Positions 54,305 to 62,529 of a stretch of DNA of 64,000 nt are shown one piece after another. A program made the translations under genes and the position numbers. This DNA is from CAVYXA01 sp963846775. Its GTDB lineage: Bacteria > Verrucomicrobiota > Verrucomicrobiia > Chthoniobacterales > UBA10450. How positions within the stretch are numbered: the first letter of the stretch is position 1; every line of letters starts with the position of its first letter. The DNA lies in the NCBI GenBank assembly GCA_963846775.1, contig CAWJXB010000003.1, forward strand, positions 263,510 through 327,509, read 5' to 3'. The notes under the pieces are model-generated. The model did no database searches. It had not been told where the DNA came from and saw only the letters and a list, made by a program, of their open reading frames with translations.

Positions 54305-54420
54305 GTTCGAATCAGCGAGGTCGCATTTGAAGTGGGTTTTCAATCGCTTTCCCAGTTCAATCCCGTCTTCAAGAAATTCCCGGGGGAATCGACAACTCAT
54401 TACCGTGTCGCTAAACGTCC
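54305..54420 (+). pseudogene. fragment of a second AraC-family regulator
   Basis: The frame from about 54307 reads RISEVAFEVGFQSLSQFNPV, then FKKFPGESTTHYRVAKR, matching the last 36 residues of the AraC protein ending at 54037 with about eleven changes. There is no start or upstream domain. Duplicated tail separated from the first by the CusA relic. Confidence 0.78.
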
Positions 54421-54474
54421 GTTTTCACGGAGCCGGTAAAATCTTTATGGCGCACTCAGAAAAGACCCTAAGAA

Positions 54475-55425
54475 ATGCGTTGCCATAATTTTTTTTTCTG
54501 CCAATACTCTCGGCGCGTGAAGTATTCGAGATTAACTCGATGGATTCACGGGAAGCGCGAAAAGCTGTTTTGGGGCGTCGGGGGAGCAGCCGCCCTGACC
54601 GTCGTTTTGCTTTCTTGCAGTTCACTTGATTCAAATCGAACCATTCTCGCCCCACCCAGTATTCCGGGCGCGGAATTTGTTGGCTCCGATGCATGCGACG
54701 CGTGTCATCATGAGATCGTGCGTGACTTCCGAACAGCCACGCATGCGCGACTGCAGACGAAAAAGAAGGAAATCGTAAACGCAAACAAGAGCGGCGGAAA
54801 AGGCAGTGAGGCAAAGAACAGCGTCACCACCGTACAGGAGTCCACAGACATGGGCTGCGAATCGTGCCATGGCCCCGGCAGTTCGCATGTCAAAGCGGGC
54901 GGCGGCCGTGGGACGATTGTCAATCCGCGGCGCGACCCGCAAACCTGCTTCCAATGCCACCTCGAGGTGCGCGCAAGTTTTGAACTGCCACATCATCATC
55001 CGGTGCTGGAAGGCAAAATGAGTTGTGTCGATTGCCACAATCCGCACAAAGGGAGGGCGATTAAAGGTGGCGGAACCAGCATGCAACAGACCCTGGTGGG
55101 CGGCGGCATCGCCTTCTTGGGTGAAAACGAAACCTGTTTCCAGTGCCACACGGCGCAACGGGGCCCATTTGTTTACGAGCATGAAGCGTTGCGCGATGGC
55201 TGCGTCAGCTGCCATAGCCCGCACGGCTCGGTCAATCAACGAATGTTAACCCAGCGCAACCAGACCCTTTGTTTAAAGTGCCATTTCGAGCAACAAACAG
55301 AGGCCGGCACGATTCTCATTGGAGATGTCAACCATTCCAGCTTCCTGCAACAGGGTACCTGCTGGTCGGCCGGTTGCCACGGGGCAATTCACGGTTCGCA
55401 GGTCAATGAGCATTTCAGGTTCTAA
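54475..55425 (+). CDS. MtrA/DmsE-like periplasmic multiheme cytochrome c (eight heme sites)
   Basis: 316 residues. An N-terminal membrane/signal segment (about 33-50, ending LLSCSS, lipobox-like) precedes seven CxxCH sites (CDACH, CESCH, CFQCH, CVDCH, CFQCH, CVSCH, CLKCH) and one CX4CH (CWSAGCH), so up to eight hemes. Spacing and segments such as MGCESCHGPGSSHVKAG and MSCVDCHNPHKG are those of the DmsE/MtrA family, which normally has ten. It would carry electrons across the periplasm and into the porin encoded 11 bases downstream. A GTG at 54517 is an alternative start. Confidence 0.9.
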   Translation: MRCHNFFFCQYSRRVKYSRLTRWIHGKREKLFWGVGGAAALTVVLLSCSSLDSNRTILAPPSIPGAEFVGSDACDACHHEIVRDFRTATHARLQTKKKEIVNANKSGGKGSEAKNSVTTVQESTDMGCESCHGPGSSHVKAGGGRGTIVNPRRDPQTCFQCHLEVRASFELPHHHPVLEGKMSCVDCHNPHKGRAIKGGGTSMQQTLVGGGIAFLGENETCFQCHTAQRGPFVYEHEALRDGCVSCHSPHGSVNQRMLTQRNQTLCLKCHFEQQTEAGTILIGDVNHSSFLQQGTCWSAGCHGAIHGSQVNEHFRF

Positions 55426-55436
55426 CTAATTACCCT

Positions 55437-57596
55437 ATGAGCGCACTTTACTTCTCACCCGGAGGAAGTCGGGTCGCACGCAACTTTGCGTTATTCTTTT
55501 GTGCCCTGCTTTGCACGAATCATCCGGTACGTGGCGGAGTTAACGACGATGGAAAGGAGACACCGGACGGTAAATCGACGGTCGCCGGCGCGACCGAAGA
55601 GGCGCCGGAGTACAAAAACTGGATAGAGCTTGGGATTGGTGGTCTGATCATTGACGGCGACGCCGCGCAATTCAAACAGGAGCACCGAATGTCGGGCGAT
55701 GTATTTGGTGGTATTCAGGATCTCCACTTTGAACAATCTGTAGGCAAGAACGGCACGTTCTCGGTCGATGGCCACGCCATTTTCGACAATCACGATTACG
55801 ACGTGAAGGTCGACCTGTCGCAGCCAGGCTTGGGATATATCCGCGGCGGTTACACTGAGTTCCGGAGCTGGTACGATGACAATGGCGGTTTTGCACCGGC
55901 AGGCGGAGGAGCCTGGTACCCGCCGCGATTTCCGGAACTCGCACTCGATCGTGGCACCGCCTGGGTTGAACTTGGTCTGCGGATGCCGAATTGGCCTGAA
56001 ATCACCATCCATTACTCACACGAGTTCCGGGACGGCGACAAGGATTCGACCATCTGGGGCGACGCGCGCACGTCCGCCGGAACCCGCAAAATCGCGCCAG
56101 CATTTCGCAATATCGACGAGACACGGGACATTCTCTCTTTCGACGCCTCGAAGACTTTTGGGAATACCGACATCGACCTGGGAATGCGCTACGAGCATAA
56201 CAACAATGACGACCGGTTGCAGCTCCAGCGCAGCGTCGGCAATCCTGCTGCTCAACGTTTTATTACTCAGCGTGATCAGAACGATCTCGACCTATTCAAC
56301 GGGCACGTCATTACGGAAACACACTTTAGCGACGCATTTTGGTTCACTGCTGGTTACTCATATACCACTTTGGGAAGCGATATCTCCGGTACCCGCATTT
56401 ACGGGGCGGATTACAATTCCATGTTCGCCTCGCCGCTTCCTTTCTCTCAAAACCACGACGAAGGGTTTCTTGCGCTGGCGGGCGTGTCGGATGTGAGCGA
56501 CCACCTTTTCAATGCCAACCTTTACTGGACGCCTATCAAGGACCTGATTTTGCTCGGCGGGTTCCGCTACACGCATCAGGACGAGGATAGCAGCGCAACT
56601 TACATTGGCACAAATGTGACGATGACCGGTGGGCCCGCTATCTTCGAACCGACCGCTGCCGATACGTCACAGGACTTCGACAATTTTGCGGAGCGATTCG
56701 AGGCCCGTTACACTGGCATTCATGACTGGCTTTTCTGGGCGGAAGGCGAGTGGACGGAAGAAAACGGCACCGTGCGCGAGCATTCAGTCGTCGACGGCGA
56801 GCTTGCAGCGATGCTGAACAAGGACACCTCCCTTCTCGGCCAAAAGTACACCATCGGCGCGAACTGGTACGCGACGCCGAAACTCAGCTTTTCGGGGCAG
56901 TACTACTATCAGACTGCGGAGTACGACAACGACTTTAAAGCCGACGAGGGCGGCGGCCAGCGATTGCAGAGCCAGGATTGGAGCACCAATAATTTCAATA
57001 TTCGAATGACTTATCGGCCGAATATTGCGGCCTCGCTTGGAACGCTCTCGGCGACGACCCGGTACGACTATATGCAGACCCTGATAAGCGGCATGTGGTC
57101 CTTGGACGGGCTTGGCACGAGACTGAACGAGGAGCATACCGGGCTGATCACGAGCCACGTGATTGGAGAAACGCTTACTTGGAGCCCGCTCGCGCGGCTT
57201 TACTTCCAAGGCACTCTTTCCTATGTCCTCAGTGAAACCGAGACACCCGCAGCCCATATTATTGTTACCGATAGTGCCCCCACGGTCTTGAATTTCAAAA
57301 ACGACTACTGGACAGTTACCAGCGGCGCCGGGTTTATCATCGACAATCAAACCGACTTCCACGCTGAGTACACGTATTATCGCGCCGACAATTACGTGAA
57401 CAATATCTTGGTGGGGATGCCCTATGGCGCGGGCGCAAGCGAACATACCGTGTCGGCCAGCATTAGTCGCCAGCTTAACCCGAGGGTACGCCTGACGCTG
57501 CGTTACGCGTATTTCGATTACAGCGACGAGACCTCCGGCGGGCACAATAATTATCGGGCGCATTCTGTCTATTCCGGCTTGCAATTTCGTTTCTGA
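55437..57596 (+). CDS. MtrB/PioB-like outer-membrane beta-barrel porin
   Basis: 719 residues with an N-terminal signal-like segment (about 15-34). The chain shows alternating beta-strand pattern rich in aromatic and Gly residues throughout, for example LGYIRGGYTEFRSWYDDNGG and VWFTAGYS-like turns, and ends with Phe (YSGLQFRF), the outer-membrane insertion signal. Length and strand pattern match MtrB/PioB sheaths, which hold an MtrA-type cytochrome in a roughly 26-strand barrel. The MtrB N-terminal CxxC is not seen. The adjacent MtrA-like gene makes the assignment stronger. Confidence 0.85.
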   Translation: MSALYFSPGGSRVARNFALFFCALLCTNHPVRGGVNDDGKETPDGKSTVAGATEEAPEYKNWIELGIGGLIIDGDAAQFKQEHRMSGDVFGGIQDLHFEQSVGKNGTFSVDGHAIFDNHDYDVKVDLSQPGLGYIRGGYTEFRSWYDDNGGFAPAGGGAWYPPRFPELALDRGTAWVELGLRMPNWPEITIHYSHEFRDGDKDSTIWGDARTSAGTRKIAPAFRNIDETRDILSFDASKTFGNTDIDLGMRYEHNNNDDRLQLQRSVGNPAAQRFITQRDQNDLDLFNGHVITETHFSDAFWFTAGYSYTTLGSDISGTRIYGADYNSMFASPLPFSQNHDEGFLALAGVSDVSDHLFNANLYWTPIKDLILLGGFRYTHQDEDSSATYIGTNVTMTGGPAIFEPTAADTSQDFDNFAERFEARYTGIHDWLFWAEGEWTEENGTVREHSVVDGELAAMLNKDTSLLGQKYTIGANWYATPKLSFSGQYYYQTAEYDNDFKADEGGGQRLQSQDWSTNNFNIRMTYRPNIAASLGTLSATTRYDYMQTLISGMWSLDGLGTRLNEEHTGLITSHVIGETLTWSPLARLYFQGTLSYVLSETETPAAHIIVTDSAPTVLNFKNDYWTVTSGAGFIIDNQTDFHAEYTYYRADNYVNNILVGMPYGAGASEHTVSASISRQLNPRVRLTLRYAYFDYSDETSGGHNNYRAHSVYSGLQFRF

Positions 57597-57627
57597 ACGT
57601 GCGTAATTAGAAAAAACCGAAACTGAA

Positions 57628-57957
57628 ATGAAGATAACTTTCACACCCATCGTCGCCGTCATTCTGATCTTGCCAGGCGTCTCTTTCGGCGCAGACGCGA
57701 AAGCCAATTGGCAAGCCAATTGCGTCCAGTGTCACGGCCAAAGCGGCAATGCCGATACCAAAATGGGCAAGATCTTGAACGCTAAAGATCTGACCGACTC
57801 CAAGGTCCAGGCCGACTTTACCGATGCGAAAGCGATGGACTCGATTAAGAATGGCGTGAAACAAAATGGCAAAACCACGATGAAGGCTTTTGGCGGCAAA
57901 CTCAGCGATGACGAGATCAAGGCGCTCGTCGCTTACGTTCGCACGTTGAAGAAGTGA
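57628..57957 (+). CDS. small monoheme cytochrome c, copy 1
   Basis: 109 residues. A signal peptide (MKITFTPIVAVILILPGVSF) is followed by a class I cytochrome c with heme site CVQCH in WQANCVQCHGQSGNADTKMG. The axial Met is probably in KTTMKAFGGKLSDDE, and the C-terminal helix is IKALVAYVRTLKK. Probable periplasmic electron shuttle between the quinol dehydrogenase and the MtrA-like cytochrome. The next gene is a tandem duplicate. Confidence 0.92.
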   Translation: MKITFTPIVAVILILPGVSFGADAKANWQANCVQCHGQSGNADTKMGKILNAKDLTDSKVQADFTDAKAMDSIKNGVKQNGKTTMKAFGGKLSDDEIKALVAYVRTLKK

Positions 57958-58019
57958 ATGTTTGGCTTGCAGCAAACGAAGTTTTTGCGTCAAATCGCCA
58001 TCACGAAAGGCTTGCTCCA

Positions 58020-58350
58020 ATGAAACGAAAAATCTCCTGCACACTCGCAGCCGTTATGGCATCGGCCGGCATCGCTGCCGCCGCAGATGCCTCCGCCACT
58101 CTGGAGTTCAAACTGTGCCTCATGCCACGGAAAAGATGGCAGCGGGAATACGATGATGGGCAAGAAATTAAACATCAAAGACTATCGGGATGCCAAAGTG
58201 CAGGCTGCATTCAGTGACGCCGAAGCGGAACGAGCAATCAAGGAAGGCGTCAAGACCAACGGGAAAGAGACGATGAAACCGTTCGCCAGCAAACTTTCCG
58301 ACGCCGACATCAAGGCCCTCGTCACCTACGTTCGCGCGTTCAAGAAATAG
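58020..58350 (+). CDS. small monoheme cytochrome c, copy 2 (apparent frameshift)
   Basis: Tandem duplicate of the previous gene. The signal peptide starts at the ATG 58020 (MKRKISCTLAAVMASAGIAA) but is in a different frame from the cytochrome body, which reads LWSSNCASCHGKDGSGNTMM and ends IKALVTYVRAFKK. The two frames join near 58098-58105, where one extra base within GCCACTCTGG would explain the break. The body matches copy 1 at most positions, including TMKPFASKLSDADI. A single-base sequencing error is the simplest explanation; otherwise the gene is dead. Confidence 0.8.
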
Positions 58351-58377
58351 CGCGCGGAATCTCGCACTGCAGCACTC

Positions 58378-58401
58378 TAGGGGAAGCTGACAGCTTCCCT
58401 A
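58378..58401. repeat. palindrome TAGGGGAAGCTGACAGCTTC
   Basis: A 24-base near-perfect palindrome (TAGGGGAAGCT / AGCTTCCCTA around GAC) 27 bases after the cytochrome stop. It could slow transcription but has no T run. The gap to 58494 shows nothing else. Confidence 0.5.
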
Positions 58402-58494
58402 CAGCATTTGCCGATGTCGATCTTAATTCCAGGATCGACAATCATTCTGTTATTTCGAAGTGACTTTTCCAACCGCCTGTAAATAATTGCCGCT

Positions 58495-59979
58495 ATGCCT
58501 GACGCTCCCGCTCCGCCCCGGCCATTTAGGCGCAACTTTCGCAACTGGCTTAGCTGGTCCGGAATGGTGCTCGCCGTCGGCGCGCTATTTTCTTTTCTGC
58601 TCCTGGTCGCGATCGATCAATTCGCCGGCCATCGCAATCCTTACGTCGGCATCCTGGCTTACGTGGCTGCGCCGCTCTTCTTCATTCTCGGAATTCTTGT
58701 CACGTTCCTTGGTGCGCTTTTTCGCTGGCGCACGCGGCGTCGCGCTGTGCGAGCGGCCGAGCCCCTCGCGATTAAAATTGATTTGTCACGGCCCCGGGAC
58801 CGCAGAATTCTCGCGCTCTTCGTTGCGGGCAGTGTGGCATTTCTGTTTCTGACCGCGCTCGGTAGTTATCAGACCTATCAAGTCACGGAGTCCGTCGAGT
58901 TTTGCGGGAAGACGTGCCATTTACCGATGGCGCCGCAGTTTGTCGCTGCTCAGCACGCCGCCCACGCGAGTGTCGATTGTGTTGCCTGCCACGTCGGTCC
59001 GGGTGCGACCGCTTACTTCAAAACGAAGGTCAATGGCGTGAAACAGCTTTATCACACCGTCCGCAACGATTTCGCTCGACCGATCTATGTGAGCGCCGCG
59101 AATCCCCGCCCTGCACAGGCGATCTGCGAGCAATGTCATTGGCCATCGAAATATGTCGGCAACGTCGAGCGCACCTACCAGCATTTTCTGTCGGACGAAA
59201 AGAATACGCCATTCGCGGTGCGGCTCTTGCTCAATGTCGGCGGCGGCGATCCATCCAATGGGCCAGTGGGTGGAATTCATTTCCACATGAACATCGCCAA
59301 CAAAATCGAATACATCGCCACCGATGATCGGCTCCTGGAAATTCCGTGGGTTCGAAGCACAAACCCGCAAGGTGTTGTCACCGAATATCGAACGCCGGAA
59401 TTCACCGACGATCCAACGAAATACAAAATTCGTCGGATGGATTGCATGGATTGCCACAGCCGACCGGCCCACAAAATTCACACCCCGAACGACGCCGTCG
59501 ATCTTGCCCTCATGACCAACCGGCTCGACGCCAGCATTCCCTGGGTCAAAGCCAAAGTCGTGGCCGCACTGACGCAGCCTTACGCGACGACTGCCGAGGC
59601 CGAGCAAGGCATCGCCAAATCGTTGCACGAAGCCTATCCCGACCCCGCTCGGGCCGGGCCGATCATCGAAGAAGCGCAACGAATTTATCGCGCGAATTTT
59701 TTTCCTGAGGTCAAAACCGACTGGCGCACCCATCCCGATTTCGTCGGACACAAAAACTGGAACGGCTGTTTCCGTTGCCACGACGGCAAACACGTCGCCG
59801 CCGGTGGGAAGATGTCGATCAAAGCGAGCGATTGTCGATCCTGTCACCTCATTCTCGCGCAGGGAGATCCCGAAGGAATGAAACAGATCAGTGCCCAGGG
59901 TCACGACTTCATCCACATCGACGCGCCATATTCGGATTTTTCCTGCGCCGATTGTCACACCGGCGGCCCTCAGAAATAG
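58495..59979 (+). CDS. NapC/NirT-like membrane multiheme cytochrome c (quinol dehydrogenase)
   Basis: 494 residues. Three hydrophobic segments lie at about 18-42, 52-78 and 103-122; the last is immediately followed by heme sites. Seven heme motifs: one CX3CH (CGKTCH) and six CxxCH (CVACH, CEQCH, CMDCH, CFRCH, CRSCH, CADCH). The NapC signature HASVDCVACHVGPGATAYFK is clear. NapC/NirT/CymA proteins oxidise quinol in the inner membrane and pass electrons to periplasmic carriers. Here it is longer than CymA, with two extra helices at the N-terminus and a C-terminal heme domain. It completes the electron conduit with the genes before it. Confidence 0.92.
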   Translation: MPDAPAPPRPFRRNFRNWLSWSGMVLAVGALFSFLLLVAIDQFAGHRNPYVGILAYVAAPLFFILGILVTFLGALFRWRTRRRAVRAAEPLAIKIDLSRPRDRRILALFVAGSVAFLFLTALGSYQTYQVTESVEFCGKTCHLPMAPQFVAAQHAAHASVDCVACHVGPGATAYFKTKVNGVKQLYHTVRNDFARPIYVSAANPRPAQAICEQCHWPSKYVGNVERTYQHFLSDEKNTPFAVRLLLNVGGGDPSNGPVGGIHFHMNIANKIEYIATDDRLLEIPWVRSTNPQGVVTEYRTPEFTDDPTKYKIRRMDCMDCHSRPAHKIHTPNDAVDLALMTNRLDASIPWVKAKVVAALTQPYATTAEAEQGIAKSLHEAYPDPARAGPIIEEAQRIYRANFFPEVKTDWRTHPDFVGHKNWNGCFRCHDGKHVAAGGKMSIKASDCRSCHLILAQGDPEGMKQISAQGHDFIHIDAPYSDFSCADCHTGGPQK

Positions 59980-60100
59980 TTCTGTAGCAGTAAACGCTCA
60001 ACGTCCAATGTTCAATTCAGAAGAAACGAAGTACGCTCAACTCCGCGTGTCCGCGTTTTCTTTTCTCTTCCGTCGGAAGAGGACTAAATTGAAGGAAATC

Positions 60101-61228
60101 ATGATGAGACAAATCAGGCGCGTCTGTCGGATCGCGCGATTTTCCGAAAGTTTTATCGTTTATCTCGGCTTATTTGCCGCGCTGCTCGCGAGCTGCGAGA
60201 GAAAAGAGGAAATCAAAGTGTATCGGGTTTCCAAAGCGCCTCTTGAAGAAGCTGCGTCCAGCCAAATGGATGCAATGCCGACCAATGCCGGTTCGCCTGC
60301 CGCAGCCCCGGTCGGCAGGGCTCCTGTCGCATCCGCCGGCGCGGTGGCGACGCCGCCAAATTGGGAACCGCAGCCGCTCTCGCAAATGCGGCAGGCCAGC
60401 TTTCTCGTTAAGGGTGAAAACGGCGCGATGGCGGACATTTCACTGGTAAGCCTCGGTCGTTCGGCGGCAAACGTGCTCGACAATGTGAATCGCTGGCTCG
60501 AGCAGCTTGGCCAGCCGCCGATCAAGGAAGAAAAACTTGCCGGGGTCGCACAACGCCTCACCACGTCAATCGGCGAGGTGACAATTGTCGATCTTGCCGG
60601 GCTACCAAAAGACGCCGATGCCGCAAAGGACGGTCGAATCATAGCCGCCATGGCCAGGACCGATGGATCCACGCTGTTTTTCAAAATGCGCGGCAACGCC
60701 GAGTTAGCCGAGGCGCAAAAAGCGGACTTTATTAAATGGGTCGCAGCAGTTTGCAACGCGCAAACCGAAAGCAAATCGCCGCAGATGGCAGCGGTTCCGT
60801 CGCAAGATTCCGGCGCGCCGCAGGTCAAATGGAAAACACCCGAAGGCTGGACCGAAGTCCGGCCAACCTCGATGCGCTACGCCAGCTTCAGCGCACCGGG
60901 GGAAAATGGCGCTAAGATCGACATCTCTGTCATCACATTTGCGGGCCAAGGCGGAAGCGACGCCGACAATGTGAATCGCTGGCGCGGGCAAATCGGTTTG
61001 CCGCCGCTGGATGAAAGCAGCGTTGCTTCACAGGTCGCTTCGCTGAAAACGGAGGACACGATTTTCTTGACTACCGACATGGCTGGCGCCAAAGGGCGGA
61101 CTATCGCCGGGTGGACGCGTCGCGACGGCCGTGTCTGGTTTTTCAAAATGACTGGTCCAGCACCGCTGGTGGAACAAGAGAAACCGAAGTTCTTCGACTT
61201 TCTCCGTTCGATTCAGTTTAATTCCTGA
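60101..61228 (+). CDS. lipoprotein with two tandem repeated domains, unknown function
   Basis: 375 residues from the ATG at 60101, which is preceded by GAAGGAAATC. The lipobox-like LLASCERKEE (signal about 17-36) indicates a lipoprotein. Two similar domains follow: residues about 85-230 with MRQASFLVKGENGAMADISL and NVNRWLEQLGQPPIKEE, and residues about 245-375 with MRYASFSAPGENGAKIDISV and NVNRWRGQIGLPPLDES. The shared DNVNRW/PP pattern identifies an internal duplication. I do not recognise the family. It lies five bases before resB, suggesting a role with cytochrome maturation or heme handling. A longer frame from 59891 is rejected. Confidence 0.78.
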   Translation: MMRQIRRVCRIARFSESFIVYLGLFAALLASCERKEEIKVYRVSKAPLEEAASSQMDAMPTNAGSPAAAPVGRAPVASAGAVATPPNWEPQPLSQMRQASFLVKGENGAMADISLVSLGRSAANVLDNVNRWLEQLGQPPIKEEKLAGVAQRLTTSIGEVTIVDLAGLPKDADAAKDGRIIAAMARTDGSTLFFKMRGNAELAEAQKADFIKWVAAVCNAQTESKSPQMAAVPSQDSGAPQVKWKTPEGWTEVRPTSMRYASFSAPGENGAKIDISVITFAGQGGSDADNVNRWRGQIGLPPLDESSVASQVASLKTEDTIFLTTDMAGAKGRTIAGWTRRDGRVWFFKMTGPAPLVEQEKPKFFDFLRSIQFNS

Positions 61229-61233
61229 CCCGC

Positions 61234-62529
61234 ATGTGGCGCCGATTGATTGATCTCTTTACCTCGCTGAAGCTGACGATTGTTTGTTTGGCGGCTGGGA
61301 TGGCTCTGATTTTTGCCGGAACGCTGGCGCAGGTGCATCTCGGGATTCATGAAGCGCAACAGCGTTATTTTCAAAGCATGTTTGTTTGGTGGCCACCCGA
61401 AGGGCGCGGGTTCCAGATCCCCATTTTTCCCGGCGGTCACCTCATCGGCGCGGTGTTGCTGGTTAACTTGATCGCCGCGCATGCCAAACGTTTTCGCTGG
61501 GCCTGGCGCAAGCTCGGCATCCACCTCACGCACGCCGGACTGATCATCATGCTCGCGGGCGGGCTTTTCACCGACCTCTTCGCTGTCGAAAGCCACATGC
61601 GACTCGCCGGAGGCGAAGTGAAAAATTATTCCGAGGACACGCGCCGGATGGAACTGGCCGTGATCGACACGAGCAACAACGACCTCGATCAAGTGACCGC
61701 AATTCCAGACACGGTGCTGCGACACAACCGTACGATCGACAATTGGAGTTTACCGTTCCGGATTGGCGTTCGAAATTTTTATCAGAATTCGCGTCTCAAA
61801 ATGTTGAGTGAAGCGGGAAGCGAAGTTCGTCCGATCGCGAATCAGGGACCCGGCGCAATGATTGCGGTCGAGTCCGCGCCGCGGGCGACCGGAGTGGACG
61901 AACGCGACGTCACGAGTGCCGCCGTCGAAATTCTGCCGAAGGATGGTGGCTCGTTAGGGACATGGCTGGTTTCCGACGCACTCGGCGCGCCCCAAACATT
62001 TTCCTGCGGCGGCCGGACATGGATGATCGCTCTGCGTCCGGCGCGTTATTACAAACCGTACAGCGTTACCTTGCAGAAATTCACCCACGCGCGTTACGCC
62101 GGCACCGATATTCCAAAGGATTTTTCCAGTCGCGTTACGCTGATCGATCCCGAGCGGTCCGTGGATCGCGACGTGTTGATCTATATGAATCATCCCCTGC
62201 GTTATCGCGGTGAGACATTCTATCAGGCCGGATTTCAGAAGGACGATTCGGCGACGATTTTGCAAGTCGTGCATAACCCGAGCTTCATTGCGCCTTACCT
62301 TGCGTGCGTGATCGTCGCGGCGGGTTTGCTTATGCAATTTGGTTTTCATCTGGTCGGGTTTGCGCGAAAACGAAGGGCGGCATGGCATGAAACGATTCTT
62401 CCCTTTGATAGTTCTGATTGCTGCCGCCGGTTGGATCGCGGCCAATTGGCTGCCGCCGAAACCGGCAAAAAACGATGTCGATCTCACACAGTTCGGAAAA
62501 ATGCCGGTGCTGGTTGGTGGCCGCGTTAA
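61234..62529 (+). CDS. resB: ResB-family cytochrome c biogenesis protein
   Basis: ResB (Ccs1) works with CcsA in system II cytochrome c maturation, delivering heme to CxxCH sites on the outer face of the inner membrane. About 385 residues of genuine sequence: helices at about 14-33, 66-90 and 92-112 (LGIHLTHAGLIIMLAGGLFT), a periplasmic domain (YMNHPLRYRGETFYQAGFQK is the ResB signature) and a last helix (about 350-372). Beyond GFARKRRAA the frame runs into the next gene and encodes nonsense. A shift by one base would stop at the TGA overlapping the next ATG, the usual arrangement, so the end may be affected by a sequence error. Confidence 0.9.
   Translation: MWRRLIDLFTSLKLTIVCLAAGMALIFAGTLAQVHLGIHEAQQRYFQSMFVWWPPEGRGFQIPIFPGGHLIGAVLLVNLIAAHAKRFRWAWRKLGIHLTHAGLIIMLAGGLFTDLFAVESHMRLAGGEVKNYSEDTRRMELAVIDTSNNDLDQVTAIPDTVLRHNRTIDNWSLPFRIGVRNFYQNSRLKMLSEAGSEVRPIANQGPGAMIAVESAPRATGVDERDVTSAAVEILPKDGGSLGTWLVSDALGAPQTFSCGGRTWMIALRPARYYKPYSVTLQKFTHARYAGTDIPKDFSSRVTLIDPERSVDRDVLIYMNHPLRYRGETFYQAGFQKDDSATILQVVHNPSFIAPYLACVIVAAGLLMQFGFHLVGFARKRRAAWHETILPFDSSDCCRRLDRGQLAAAETGKKRCRSHTVRKNAGAGWWPR

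Noticed and set aside
56784..57719. 311-codon minus-strand ORF opposite the MtrB-like gene
   Set aside because: The plus-strand barrel protein has a signal-like segment, barrel pattern and terminal Phe; the antisense frame has no start signal.
54475..59979. An MtrC/OmcA-type surface cytochrome
   Set aside because: No decaheme lipoprotein gene of suitable size is found; all multiheme ORFs in the block are accounted for.
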